Of a DNA stretch of 33,850 nucleotides, positions 8,176 through 15,199 are shown piece after piece (the stretch's first letter is position 1; every line of letters begins with the position of its first letter). The stretch is from an uncultured Prevotella sp. (GTDB lineage Bacteria > Bacteroidota > Bacteroidia > Bacteroidales > Bacteroidaceae): contig URCI01000031.1 in assembly GCA_900546345.1 (NCBI GenBank), positions 1 through 33,850 of the forward strand, in the 5' to 3' direction. Under the pieces are notes generated by a model that searched no databases, had not been told where the DNA came from, and was given only the letters and a program-made list of their open reading frames with translations. Position numbers and translations under genes: made by a program.

Positions 8176-8581
8176 ATGGAGTTTCCTGAGATTTATTCAG
8201 CGTCAGGTCTGATAGAACTGATTCAGCAGATCGGTTTCCTACCGTTGCTCGCCAGTGGCATCGTCGGTTTCTCGGCCGAAGAAATTGTCGATGAGGATTG
8301 TGGGTATGTTGCTCTACCCGAAGGTGGATGGGAATGGCCACTATGGAAATGGAAGGGAGAGATTGTGACGGGAATGCCATGTATGTATGGAAAGTTCTTC
8401 AATAAGAAAGCGGGATTCATCAGCAAAGAATGGTGGCCGGATTTCTGCAACATTCCTCGTCACTCCGATAGGCTGCGGCATCGCCGGATTCACGCCTGAC
8501 GAGATCGCTCCGCTGTTTGAAGAGGCCGTCAGCGTGGAGAACATCCATCTGCCGCAGAGTTTCTGGGAGGAGCTGGTTTAA
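8176..8581 (+). pseudogene. Broken small gene, two frames (AlkZ-related-like N-terminus)
   Basis: The first frame (8176-8499) gives about 90 well-conserved-looking residues: IQQIGFLPLLASGIVGFSAE, then GWEWPLWKWKGEI, YGKFFNKKAGFISKEWWPDF. This pattern resembles small proteins annotated as AlkZ-related in Bacteroidota, which I recall as about 200 residues. After CN the frame turns into an arginine/histidine-rich tail and stops. In the next frame (to the stop at 8581) protein-like sequence appears: CGIAGFTPDEIAPLFEEAVS and LPQSFWEELV. So the locus seems to be one or two genes with an internal deletion plus frameshift. The family call is from memory and weak; the second piece I do not recognise. 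Confidence 0.5.
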
Positions 8582-8616
8582 CTGAATGAATGCCTGGTGT
8601 TTAACCCGCAGGATAT

Positions 8617-8880
8617 ATGGAACATAAAATGAACACAACCGACATTGATACGACCAATATGTGCTCGCACTTGCGGCATAAGCTGATGGACAATGATGGC
8701 ATCTATCATCATCTATGGCAGCAGATTAACGACGACCCCGAGCTGACAGCCGTGGTGCGATCCCGTCAGCTCCACATCTACCGCAATGGCAAGAAGGTGC
8801 TGGTACTGAAAGGCAAGGCAGAGCCACAAGTCTTTAGGGAGGATGCCATTTGCCACTTGTTAAAGGAAAAGAAGCGATGA
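8617..8880 (+). CDS. Small hypothetical protein, first gene of a two-gene unit
   Basis: 87 residues (83 from the second ATG at 8629). The sequence begins with polar residues and then has MCSHLRHKLMDNDGIYHHLW, a helical region, followed by SRQLHIYRNGKKVLVLKGKA, which looks like two beta-strands. No signal peptide or membrane segment. It overlaps the next gene by ATGA, so the two are translationally coupled. I do not recognise a family; its pattern resembles the N-terminal part of some larger Bacteroidales hypothetical proteins, so it may be a stand-alone or truncated domain. Confidence 0.65.
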   Translation: MEHKMNTTDIDTTNMCSHLRHKLMDNDGIYHHLWQQINDDPELTAVVRSRQLHIYRNGKKVLVLKGKAEPQVFREDAICHLLKEKKR

Positions 8881-9254
8881 GCTGGAACGAGACAATTGAC
8901 AATTATCTCTATGATGAGGAGAATGAATACACGCAAGCTGATGATTTGTGGGATGACTTCTTTGTGGAGAGACGCGATGAGATCGACGAACGCCCTTGGA
9001 ACCAAGCAGACGCATTGGCTCATCGCAACGAGCTCAACAAGCAGGTTGGCGACATGCTTGACAGGGTATTGCAGGAAGAGGAGCGCGAACTGCTGCGCCT
9101 CTACTTCGGCATCGGTCGTCGTCGGCATTCTATGGACGAACTCATGGCACTCTTTGACGGGGAGCACAAAGTGAACACATTGCTGCACTCAGCCCTGGAG
9201 CGGTTGCGCTATTCCGACGAGATACTGGCTATCTACAAATATCTGCACAGGTGA
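8877..9254 (+). CDS. Sigma-region-4-like small protein
   Basis: 125 residues from the ATG that overlaps the previous stop. The N-terminal half is very acidic. From about residue 60 it reads like sigma-70 region 4: LDRVLQEEERELLRLYFGIG, then RRRHSMDELMALFDGEHKVN and ALERLRYSDEILAIYKYL, which parallels the 'reiltlrYgl...sleEia..f..tr.rvrqi...AlrkLR' pattern. It lacks regions 2 and 3, so it cannot be a complete sigma factor. It may be a DNA-binding or RNA polymerase-touching regulator. The start is fixed by the 4-base overlap. Confidence 0.65.
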   Translation: MSWNETIDNYLYDEENEYTQADDLWDDFFVERRDEIDERPWNQADALAHRNELNKQVGDMLDRVLQEEERELLRLYFGIGRRRHSMDELMALFDGEHKVNTLLHSALERLRYSDEILAIYKYLHR

Positions 9255-9370
9255 TTTGCCTCCATCTGAGAAACACACAGAATGCTAAACAATCATAAAG
9301 TTGTCATTTGTAATAAGCTGATTCTCAACAATAGTTACCTCCAAGTAAGTGTCTTACTTTTGAGTGCCCT

Positions 9371-9402
9371 CTTGCAGGATATTGAAACAGTTACTATCTT
9401 TG
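9371..9402 (+). promoter_or_regulatory. Promoter of the cupin gene
   Basis: CTTG (9371-9374, one mismatch to TTTG) and TATCTTTG (9395-9402) with a 20-base spacer; the ATG follows 42 bases later. Confidence 0.65.
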
Positions 9403-9444
9403 CACCAGCGAACAAAAAGTTAGTAAACATTTAAGCAGACTATT

Positions 9445-9891
9445 ATGAAAGAAATCAAGAAGATTGCGGAAGGCAAGAACTTCACTGCCGTTGATTTCGG
9501 CAAGATGAAGGATTTGGGCAACTATGTGCTGAACTTTGGCGAGGTGAAGATACCCGGCAAGGTGTTTGGCGGACAGGTTCTTGGCACCAAGGGCTCTGAG
9601 TTTTCATTCCAGATTTATCAGCCTGGTCAGGAAGGCGGCTTCTACCATACCCACAAGACCCATGAGGAACTTTACTTCGTGCTCAGCGGCAAGGGCGAGT
9701 ACCAGGTTGACGGCGTGAACATACCCTTGCAGGAAGGCAGTGTGGTGCGTGTCTCTCCCGAAGGCAAGCGTGCCATCCACAACAATGGAACAGAACCGAT
9801 GGTGGTGCTCTGCGTGCAGTACCGCGAGACTCCGTTTACACAAGAAGACGCTCACGATGGCGTTATCTTGCAGGAGCAAGTAAAGTGGTAA
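9445..9891 (+). CDS. Single-domain cupin protein
   Basis: 148 residues, cytoplasmic, cupin_2 fold. Cupin motif 1 is GGFYHTHKTHEELYFVLSGKG-like with His68, His70 and Glu74 or Glu75 as metal ligands; motif 2 is SPEGKRAIHNNG with His112. A complete four-ligand set suggests a metal-bound active or binding site. The substrate is unknown: the family covers isomerases, dioxygenases and sugar-binding proteins. It is monocistronic: it has its own promoter, and a hairpin follows that separates it from hsp20 on the other strand. Confidence 0.85.
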   Translation: MKEIKKIAEGKNFTAVDFGKMKDLGNYVLNFGEVKIPGKVFGGQVLGTKGSEFSFQIYQPGQEGGFYHTHKTHEELYFVLSGKGEYQVDGVNIPLQEGSVVRVSPEGKRAIHNNGTEPMVVLCVQYRETPFTQEDAHDGVILQEQVKW

Positions 9892-9927
9892 TTGAATCTG
9901 GGATGACATACCTATAAAAAACAAAAA

Positions 9928-9950
9928 GGGGCTGCCTTTTGAGCAGCCCC
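9928..9950. terminator. Bidirectional terminator between cupin gene and hsp20
   Basis: GGGGCTGC (9928-9935) and GCAGCCCC (9943-9950) form a perfect 8-bp stem with a 7-base loop. In the leftward direction it is followed by TTTTTGTTTTTT, so it is a strong intrinsic terminator for hsp20; rightward the T tract is weak. Confidence 0.85.
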
Positions 9951-9978
9951 CATGTTTCAGAGCAGAACCGAAAGCCGG

Positions 9979-10407
9979 TTAAGCGACTTCAATCTTCTTT
10001 GTCTCCTTCTCTGCCTTAGCCGTGCGAGGAAGCGTGATGTGAAGCACACCGTCAGTAACCTTAGCCTCAATCTTGTCTTTCTCCACGTCGTCAGGCAGCG
10101 TCAGAGCCTGCTCGTAATTGCTGTATGAGAACTCGCGGCGCAGATAGTGCTCCTTCTTGTTCTCGTCCTTCTTCTCGTCCTTGTGCTCCATCTTGATGGT
10201 CAGGCAACCGTCCTTGTCAACGTTCACCTTGAAGTCATCCTTGGTGGTGCCAGGGGCTGCAAGCTCAACTTCGTAAGCCTTGTCGTTTTCCTTGACATTG
10301 ATAGCAGGTGCTGTGACATTCATGCGCGGCATCCAACTCGTGTTCAACATATCGTCGAAATCATTGTCAAGCCAATTGTTCATGTCTCTTAAAACTGGAT
10401 ACAACAT
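9979..10407 (-). CDS. Hsp20 small heat-shock protein
   Basis: 142 residues, the normal length for a bacterial alpha-crystallin-type chaperone that holds unfolding proteins in the cytoplasm. A short N-terminal arm (about 1-35) precedes the alpha-crystallin domain (about 36-125), with EVELAAPGTTKDDFKVNV, YLRREFSYSNYEQALTLP and the closing DGVLHITLPR. The C-terminal KKIEVA holds the I-x-V motif used for oligomer assembly. A near-consensus AGGAGG lies 9 bases before the ATG. It has its own terminator and a long leader with an inverted repeat upstream, suggesting stress-specific control. Confidence 0.95.
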   Translation of the reverse strand: MLYPVLRDMNNWLDNDFDDMLNTSWMPRMNVTAPAINVKENDKAYEVELAAPGTTKDDFKVNVDKDGCLTIKMEHKDEKKDENKKEHYLRREFSYSNYEQALTLPDDVEKDKIEAKVTDGVLHITLPRTAKAEKETKKIEVA

Positions 10408-10416
10408 AAGTCAATA

Positions 10417-10422
10417 CCTCCT
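10417..10422 (-). promoter_or_regulatory. Strong Shine-Dalgarno of hsp20
   Basis: AGGAGG on the minus strand, 9 bases before the ATG. Most genes in this window have little or no Shine-Dalgarno, as usual in Bacteroidota, so this one stands out and fixes the start. Confidence 0.85.
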
Positions 10423-10542
10423 AATTGTCAATTAATTATTTATCATCTTTGGAGCTCTTCCATCGTCCTCAGGCTTCTTTCGTTGCCCTCGTCCGACATC
10501 CGAACTTCACTAACCATCAGTGCAATATGCGTGCCCAAAGGC

Positions 10543-10605
10543 CAAAGATGACAAATCGTGCCATAGCTGTCAGTAATGCTTAAAATATTTACACTTTACT
10601 GACAG
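10543..10605 (-). promoter_or_regulatory. Inverted repeat and candidate promoter upstream of hsp20
   Basis: CTGTCAGTAA (10567-10576) and TTACTGACAG (10596-10605) are perfect 10-bp inverted arms separated by 19 AT-rich bases. On the minus strand a CATCTTTG box (10550-10543, one mismatch to TAnnTTTG) lies just downstream, so the inner arm would cover its -33 region. This is the geometry of an operator. No CIRCE element is present. The hsp20 leader would be about 130 bases. Confidence 0.5.
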
Positions 10606-10652
10606 ATGAGACACATTGGAAGTTTAAAGACTACTACGCTACATGCGCAGTC

Positions 10653-11408
10653 TTAATATCGGAAAGAAACCGGGACGTTATACCTCACACGGACGGGCTT
10701 ACCGTCTTGTTTCCCAGGAACCCAGCGTGGCATGCCCTGAACCACCAACAAGGCCATCCGGTCGAAAGCAGGAGCTAAGGAGTGTAAAATTTTTATGTTG
10801 GAAAGGGTTCCATCAGGCTCCACGACAAAAGAGACCACAGCGCGTCCCACTACGTCATCCTGCTCTGCCTCTTTCGGACATCTCAAATTCTCGTTTATAT
10901 ATCGCGTCATGGCCGACTGACCTCCTGGAAAATGAGGCATCTGCTCAACAACTTCAAAGATCCGACCCTCCCATTTAACTGAATCGTTTAGCCCCTTTTC
11001 GGTGTTTTGGTCAAGATAACTTTCATTGTATCCCAACAACTTAAACGAAATATTAAAACGGCGGTCATCGTATAGGCTGGTGGATTTATAATAGCTGTAA
11101 TTTCTACGTGCCTCAAAAGCAGGTATATCCACTCGCCTAGTCATTGACGGAGCTATGTCAATGTTAGTCTTATAGTAATCTTTATAGTCAAGTAGAGTAC
11201 CACTCATGTCAAAATAACACAGACGGAATCTTACATTAGAAATCGTTTGTTTCGTATGATTTCTAAGTGAGAGTGTTCCTTCAGTGTCATTCCAATTTTG
11301 CTCATAGCGTACCATGGTAACAGCCACGCTATCAAACGATGAATCATTGGCAAATGAAGCTTGAACACAGAATGCCAAGATTGATAAAAGTAAAAGGAAA
11401 TGTTTCAT
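10653..11408 (-). CDS. Secreted protein with TonB C-terminal domain
   Basis: 251 residues with a signal peptide (MKHFLLLLSILAFCVQASFA). Residues about 25-145 are a beta-rich domain of unknown function. The last 90 residues are a TonB_C domain: FPGGQSAMTRYINENLRCPK, then GRAVVSFVVEPDGTLSNIKI, PRWVPGKQDGKPVRVRYNVP. True TonB proteins have an N-terminal membrane anchor and a proline-rich spacer, both missing here, so it is a TonB-like periplasmic protein of the kind common in Bacteroidota and its partner is unknown. ATG 11408 was chosen over the TTG two codons upstream. It lies 37 bases after the carbonic anhydrase gene and may be the last gene of that run. Confidence 0.8.
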   Translation of the reverse strand: MKHFLLLLSILAFCVQASFANDSSFDSVAVTMVRYEQNWNDTEGTLSLRNHTKQTISNVRFRLCYFDMSGTLLDYKDYYKTNIDIAPSMTRRVDIPAFEARRNYSYYKSTSLYDDRRFNISFKLLGYNESYLDQNTEKGLNDSVKWEGRIFEVVEQMPHFPGGQSAMTRYINENLRCPKEAEQDDVVGRAVVSFVVEPDGTLSNIKILHSLAPAFDRMALLVVQGMPRWVPGKQDGKPVRVRYNVPVSFRY

Positions 11409-11445
11409 ATTCAATATCCGACTAAATATTGTTCTTATTGAATGA

Positions 11446-11985
11446 CTACTCTTTCACCTCTGTCAACTCTCCAGTCGTGGAGTCTATGATGAAACCACGG
11501 ACAATGATATTGTCGGGCACAAGCGGATGATGTTTCACCCGATACATCGTAGCCCTGACACTCTTCTCGGTGTCGCCAAAGCCGTCGAGCCACTGGCGGA
11601 GATTGATGTGCTGTTCCACTTCAGCCACCTTATCAGCGGCAATCCGCTCACGGATGAGATGCTCCATGTGCTCGCCGGTCATCTTGCCCGCACCGCAGTC
11701 GGTATGGTGGATGAGCATGATCTCCTCAATGCCCAACTCGTAGATGCCCACGATGATGGAGCGCATGACAGCATCGTAGTCGTCGAGGATGACGCCACCC
11801 GCCACCTTGACCATCTTCACCTCACCGTTCTTGATACCCAATGCCTCAGGCAGCATCACACTCAGACGGGTGTCCATGCAGGTGACGATCAGCGTCTTGC
11901 CCGATGGCTTTCCGTCCGTGATGTGTTTCTCGTAGCCTTTGCCGGCAACGAAGCGCCGGTTGTTCTCTAATATTTGGTCTATCAT
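11446..11985 (-). CDS. Beta-class carbonic anhydrase
   Basis: 179 residues, matching the short clade of beta-carbonic anhydrases (as in the archaeal Cab type). It interconverts CO2 and bicarbonate in the cytoplasm. Zinc ligands Cys36 (in VTCMDTR), His94 and Cys97 (in HHTDCGAGK) are present, as is the Asp38-Arg40 dyad. It begins 20 bases after the MBL-fold gene and probably shares its transcript. Bicarbonate supply suits an anaerobe that fixes CO2 on the way to succinate; that link is general knowledge, not visible here. Confidence 0.92.
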   Translation of the reverse strand: MIDQILENNRRFVAGKGYEKHITDGKPSGKTLIVTCMDTRLSVMLPEALGIKNGEVKMVKVAGGVILDDYDAVMRSIIVGIYELGIEEIMLIHHTDCGAGKMTGEHMEHLIRERIAADKVAEVEQHINLRQWLDGFGDTEKSVRATMYRVKHHPLVPDNIIVRGFIIDSTTGELTEVKE

Positions 11986-12005
11986 AATTGAACTTTACAT
12001 AAGCG

Positions 12006-12776
12006 TTATTGGTAATTCCTTATCAGCACTTTGATGCCGGTGCCTTTGAGCAGGTCGGCAACCTTCTGGATATCGGTATCTGAGTAGTGATACGGGAACA
12101 GCACCTTCGGCTTGATAGTTTTTGCTGCACGTGCGGTCTGCTCGGGTGTCATGGTGAACGGTTGGTTGGTGGAAAGGAAAGCCACGTCGATGTCCTTGAT
12201 ATTCCGCATTTCTGGAATGTCCTCGGTGTCACCAGAGATGTAGACGCGGAAGCCATCGAGGGTCAAGATGAAACCATTGTCGCGGCCTTTGGGATGATAT
12301 TTCTTCTTGCCCGGTGTGGTGTTGTAAGCGGGGACGGCATCAATAGTGATGTCATCAGTGAACTTCATCTGATCGCCGTTGTACATGACTTTGCCCTTGC
12401 CGATGATCTTGGCACAGTTGGCATTCGTCACGATAATGGTCGTGGGCTTTTCCAGTTGTCTGATGGCGGCGGTGTCGCAGTGGTCAAAATGCTCATGTGT
12501 TACCAGGATGAAGTCAGCTTTAGGAAAGCTGCTGTAATCCGTCGTCGGCTTCAGACCACGGACTGGATCCACCTCAATCTCTCTGCCGTCAAAGTTGATG
12601 CGGATGCTCGCATGTTTGACGGCGGTAAAGATGACCTCCTTGCCACTCTTAGTCTTGAATGTGTCGGTTTGTGCAGCAGTGCTCTGCCGCATAGCTGTCC
12701 CCTTCTTTTCAGTGCAGGCCGCGAGGGCCATTGTTGCTACCATGAGCAACATTGTCAGTAATACATTCTTCTTCAT
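12006..12776 (-). CDS. MBL-fold metallo-hydrolase lipoprotein (UlaG-like, COG2220)
   Basis: 256 residues from ATG 12776. A lipobox (LAAC, Cys21) ends a hydrophobic signal, so it is anchored in a membrane facing the periplasm or surface. The metal site THEHFDHCD (His94, His96, Asp98, His99) is followed by SGDTEDIP and by PYHYSDTD, giving the full set of ligands of a binuclear metallo-beta-lactamase fold. The overall pattern is that of the UlaG-like zinc hydrolases of COG2220; the substrate is unknown. The frame extends 30 codons further upstream into msrA, but that part has no signal features and would overlap, so the shorter start is preferred. It follows msrA by 7 bases. Confidence 0.88.
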   Translation of the reverse strand: MKKNVLLTMLLMVATMALAACTEKKGTAMRQSTAAQTDTFKTKSGKEVIFTAVKHASIRINFDGREIEVDPVRGLKPTTDYSSFPKADFILVTHEHFDHCDTAAIRQLEKPTTIIVTNANCAKIIGKGKVMYNGDQMKFTDDITIDAVPAYNTTPGKKKYHPKGRDNGFILTLDGFRVYISGDTEDIPEMRNIKDIDVAFLSTNQPFTMTPEQTARAAKTIKPKVLFPYHYSDTDIQKVADLLKGTGIKVLIRNYQ

Positions 12777-12783
12777 CTTGTAT

Positions 12784-13398
12784 TTACTTTTCTGTGTCCT
12801 TGGCTTTGCGGGCGAACTCAAACAGGCTTTGTGGCAAATGGCAGTAGCCGTCAGGATTCTTATCAAGATAGTCCTGGTGGTAGTCTTCCGCCTTGTAGAA
12901 GTTCTTTAATGGCAGGTTTTCCACGACGATCTTCCCTTGGATGTGCTTTTGCTCTTCGTCAAAGACTTTGTTGATGGTCGCCTCGTCGGCACTGTCGGTG
13001 TAATAGACACCCGTGCGGTACTGTGTTCCGGTGTCGTGGCCCTGCTGATTGATGCTTGTAGGATCGATGGCCTTGAAATACATCTCCAACAAGAACTTCA
13101 ATGATACCTTGTCGGGATTGTAAATGACATGGACAGTCTCAGCAAAGCCGGTCTTGTCGGTGCAGACATCCTTGTAGGTCGGATTCTCGGTCGTGCCGTT
13201 GGCATAGCCTACCTCAGTATCCACTACGCCATCAATCTGCTTGAAGTAATGCTCAGTGCCCCAGAAGCAGCCACCGGCCAGATATATCTCCTTCAAATTC
13301 TCTTTTTCCATATTGTTCCATTTTATGTTTTGTTGTGCATCTGCCTGACATGACAACAGCAGCATTGCAGTCTGAATAACCACAAGGAGTGTACGCAT
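12784..13398 (-). CDS. msrA: Peptide methionine sulfoxide reductase A, exported form
   Basis: 204 residues from ATG 13398. The MsrA core begins at IYLAGGCFWGTE with catalytic Cys44, continues with VGYANG, QGHDTGTQYRTGVYY and AEDYHQDYL, all normal. It reduces methionine-S-sulfoxide in proteins with thioredoxin-like donors. The N-terminal 22 residues (MRTLLVVIQTAMLLLSCQAD) form a signal peptide with a possible lipobox cysteine at 17, so the enzyme probably works in the periplasm; a start at the internal Met30 would make it cytoplasmic. An upstream ATG at 13461 would overlap yccF. No msrB is fused or adjacent. Confidence 0.9.
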   Translation of the reverse strand: MRTLLVVIQTAMLLLSCQADAQQNIKWNNMEKENLKEIYLAGGCFWGTEHYFKQIDGVVDTEVGYANGTTENPTYKDVCTDKTGFAETVHVIYNPDKVSLKFLLEMYFKAIDPTSINQQGHDTGTQYRTGVYYTDSADEATINKVFDEEQKHIQGKIVVENLPLKNFYKAEDYHQDYLDKNPDGYCHLPQSLFEFARKAKDTEK

Positions 13399-13450
13399 GG
13401 GTTGGCGATATAGGCCACGAAAGGCGGATGCTGATATCATATTTCCAAAT

Positions 13451-13831
13451 TTAAAAGTCATTGTTGACGATTTCCTTGCCGAAGGGTGCCAATGCCAGTC
13501 GCATCAACCGGAAGTGCATCTTGCCCCATGGGAAGCCGACAATGGTGATGCAAAGCAGCAAACCAAAGCCGAGATGAGTCAGTGCAATCCAGAAGCCGCC
13601 GACGAAGATCCAAAGGATGTTCATGAACATGTTAAGGCACCCACCGTCCTGTGGCTTGTCAACAACATGCGAGCCGAATGGCCATAACGCAAGGATTCCC
13701 AAGCGCATGGTGGCGATGCCGAAAGGGATGCCGACGATGGTGATCATCAGCAACAGCGAGGAAACGAAATACTCCACAGCGACGCTGAATCCTCCAAATA
13801 CGAGCCATATTATGTTTCCCAATATTTTCAT
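13451..13831 (-). CDS. YccF-family inner-membrane protein
   Basis: 126 residues with two tandem YccF (DUF307) repeats: IIWLVFGGFSVAVEYFVSS with ITIVGIPFGIATMRLGILAL, then ILWIFVGGFWIALTHL with ITIVGFPWGKMHFRLMRLAL. Each repeat holds a hydrophobic hairpin, so about four membrane passes. Function is unknown in the family. It is the first gene of a leftward run with msrA, the MBL lipoprotein and carbonic anhydrase, with a -7 box 41 bases upstream. Confidence 0.9.
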   Translation of the reverse strand: MKILGNIIWLVFGGFSVAVEYFVSSLLLMITIVGIPFGIATMRLGILALWPFGSHVVDKPQDGGCLNMFMNILWIFVGGFWIALTHLGFGLLLCITIVGFPWGKMHFRLMRLALAPFGKEIVNNDF

Positions 13832-13871
13832 GTCAGTGATTCTTGTTTCAAATGACGAATGCTTTTACTTG

Positions 13872-13879
13872 CAAAGATA
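13872..13879 (-). promoter_or_regulatory. -7 box of the yccF-msrA run
   Basis: Minus-strand TATCTTTG (13879 to 13872); a TTTG lies upstream at 13900-13897, spacing 17 bases. The yccF ATG follows about 41 bases downstream. Confidence 0.65.
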
Positions 13880-14056
13880 ATGAAAATCACCCAAAACAAA
13901 GAATAGAATACAAAATTCATTGTCCTATTCTATATGCGTGTGAATTCGAAAATGCGCTCTCTCCTCTATGTTGGCAACTGAAAGGGTACCATGCAGATAG
14001 TTCCAAACTGATTTTTCCTTTCAGACGAAATTAGGACGAAAATTAGGGGGCAAACT

Positions 14057-14088
14057 CTTGTTTGTTTCTGAGGATTATCTTATCTTTG
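14057..14088 (+). promoter_or_regulatory. Orphan promoter
   Basis: CTTG (14057-14060) and TATCTTTG (14081-14088) with a 20-base spacer, as good as the promoters of known genes here. Transcription would start near 14094, just before a possible ATG at 14097. Confidence 0.55.
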
Positions 14089-14096
14089 CAACGTCA

Positions 14097-14204
14097 ATGA
14101 CTGCTCTGCTACATGAAGCTACAATAAATTACTATTATGCTACAATATATATTGTATCTAATAAGTTAATTTTCAGCGGCGATACATTAGGCTACAGAAA
14201 TTAG
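14097..14204 (+). CDS. Possible 35-codon small ORF behind the orphan promoter
   Basis: Starts MTALLHEATINYYYATIYIV and stops at 14204. It begins almost at the predicted transcription start. The central part is hydrophobic and tyrosine-rich. No homologue is recognised and chance cannot be excluded; the stretch also contains two copies of GCTACAATA, which could be a DNA feature and not coding. Confidence 0.25.
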   Translation: MTALLHEATINYYYATIYIVSNKLIFSGDTLGYRN

Positions 14205-14654
14205 AAGCATTTAAGGCCAATTGCAATTCTGATATTTTGTTGGTTCTTTGTGTCGATGATATGTATAGAGAGCATGACTGGACAATAGGCGATAGGATTG
14301 CCTCATGATGGTTGTCTTTAGCGGTGGTTTAAGCTGTGATTTACTCCAGCCAACCCATCCTACGGACAACAAGAAAGGTGTTCAAAATCGCTTATGAACG
14401 TAGATAACAATGTCAAATGATCGACATAAAACATGAAGACCACACGATCACAACCGAGGAGGATGAGCACAGCAGACCGCCAACCGCCGTCAGCACTACG
14501 AATCTTTTCTGACAAAAGTCTGTCATTCTTTACCTTCAATCTAGAGAAGCCGCCACAAGCTTTTCATCGGAAAACCAAGCATTGAAGGACAGAAAACCAT
14601 GTTTCAAGTCGCTCCAGCGCCTCTTTTCACGGTCAAAACAGTGGTTTGATACTC

Positions 14655-14727
14655 TCATCTCAATGGTTTCTCACCACCAAGCAACTGAGATGATGAGGTC
14701 ATTTCACTGAGATGACAAGGTCATTTC
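14655..14727. repeat. 22-base tandem repeat with inverted arm
   Basis: Two adjacent 22-base units (14684-14705 and 14706-14727) of the form ACTGAGATGA-TGAGGTCATTTC differ at two positions. TCATCTCA at 14655-14662 is the inverse of TGAGATGA at 14686-14693, giving a hairpin with a 23-base loop. The block lies about 500 bases before hppA. Confidence 0.75.
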
Positions 14728-15101
14728 GGTTGTTTGACAAAACACAAAACTGTTTTTTATTTCGCCAAAAAACCGACTACTCTGCAATATGTTATCAATC
14801 AAGTAGTTAAAGAAATATCGCTAAAAATCCACAAAAACGATCCAAAGGATAGTCTGCTCGAAAGAAACGCATTCTCAGACCCTGTTTTTTGTCAGAATAT
14901 CCAACAACTATTCTTTTGTCTGCCCGTTTATAACCGACATTCCGGGCACCACTCCCCCATCGGCAGACACGCCTCGCCAAGTCCATGTGTCAATCCATAG
15001 CATCATCCATCCATCATGGCAGACCGATTGTAGCGTTTGTCCAACAATCTATTCTATATAGGTCAAACTATCTAAAATTCAAGATTTTTAAGGGCCGTAA
15101 A

Positions 15102-15133
15102 GTTGCAACCTATTGCTTTTTTGCTTATATTTG
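15102..15133 (+). promoter_or_regulatory. Promoter of hppA
   Basis: GTTG (15102-15105) and TATATTTG (15126-15133), spacer 20. Start of transcription near 15140, leaving a 60-base leader before ATG 15200 and ruling out the upstream in-frame ATG at 15113. Confidence 0.65.
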
Positions 15134-15199
15134 CTGCATGAAACAAGTACGGCAGAACCCGTGCCGCCATCTAGTCTAACCATTCAACCATCATGCCTT

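Larger units (their letters stand above)
13880..15101. other. 1.2-kb intergenic region with orphan promoter and repeats
   Basis: No conserved protein gene seen on either strand. It holds a good rightward promoter (14057-14088) with no gene behind it except a possible 35-codon ORF, a block of short repeats at 14655-14727, and a mixed-composition stretch up to the hppA promoter. The longest frame near hppA (14734-15000) has no domain, no start signal and low-complexity tail. An unrecognised small RNA or a family of Prevotella intergenic repeats could be here. Confidence 0.5.

Noticed and set aside
10553..10567. Possible sigma-54 promoter (TGGCAC) for hsp20
   Set aside because: The -12 TTGC element is not at the required distance; only the -24-like half is present.
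14734..15000. 88-codon frame upstream of hppA
   Set aside because: No start signal, no recognisable domain, ends in low-complexity residues, and lies in an otherwise non-coding stretch.
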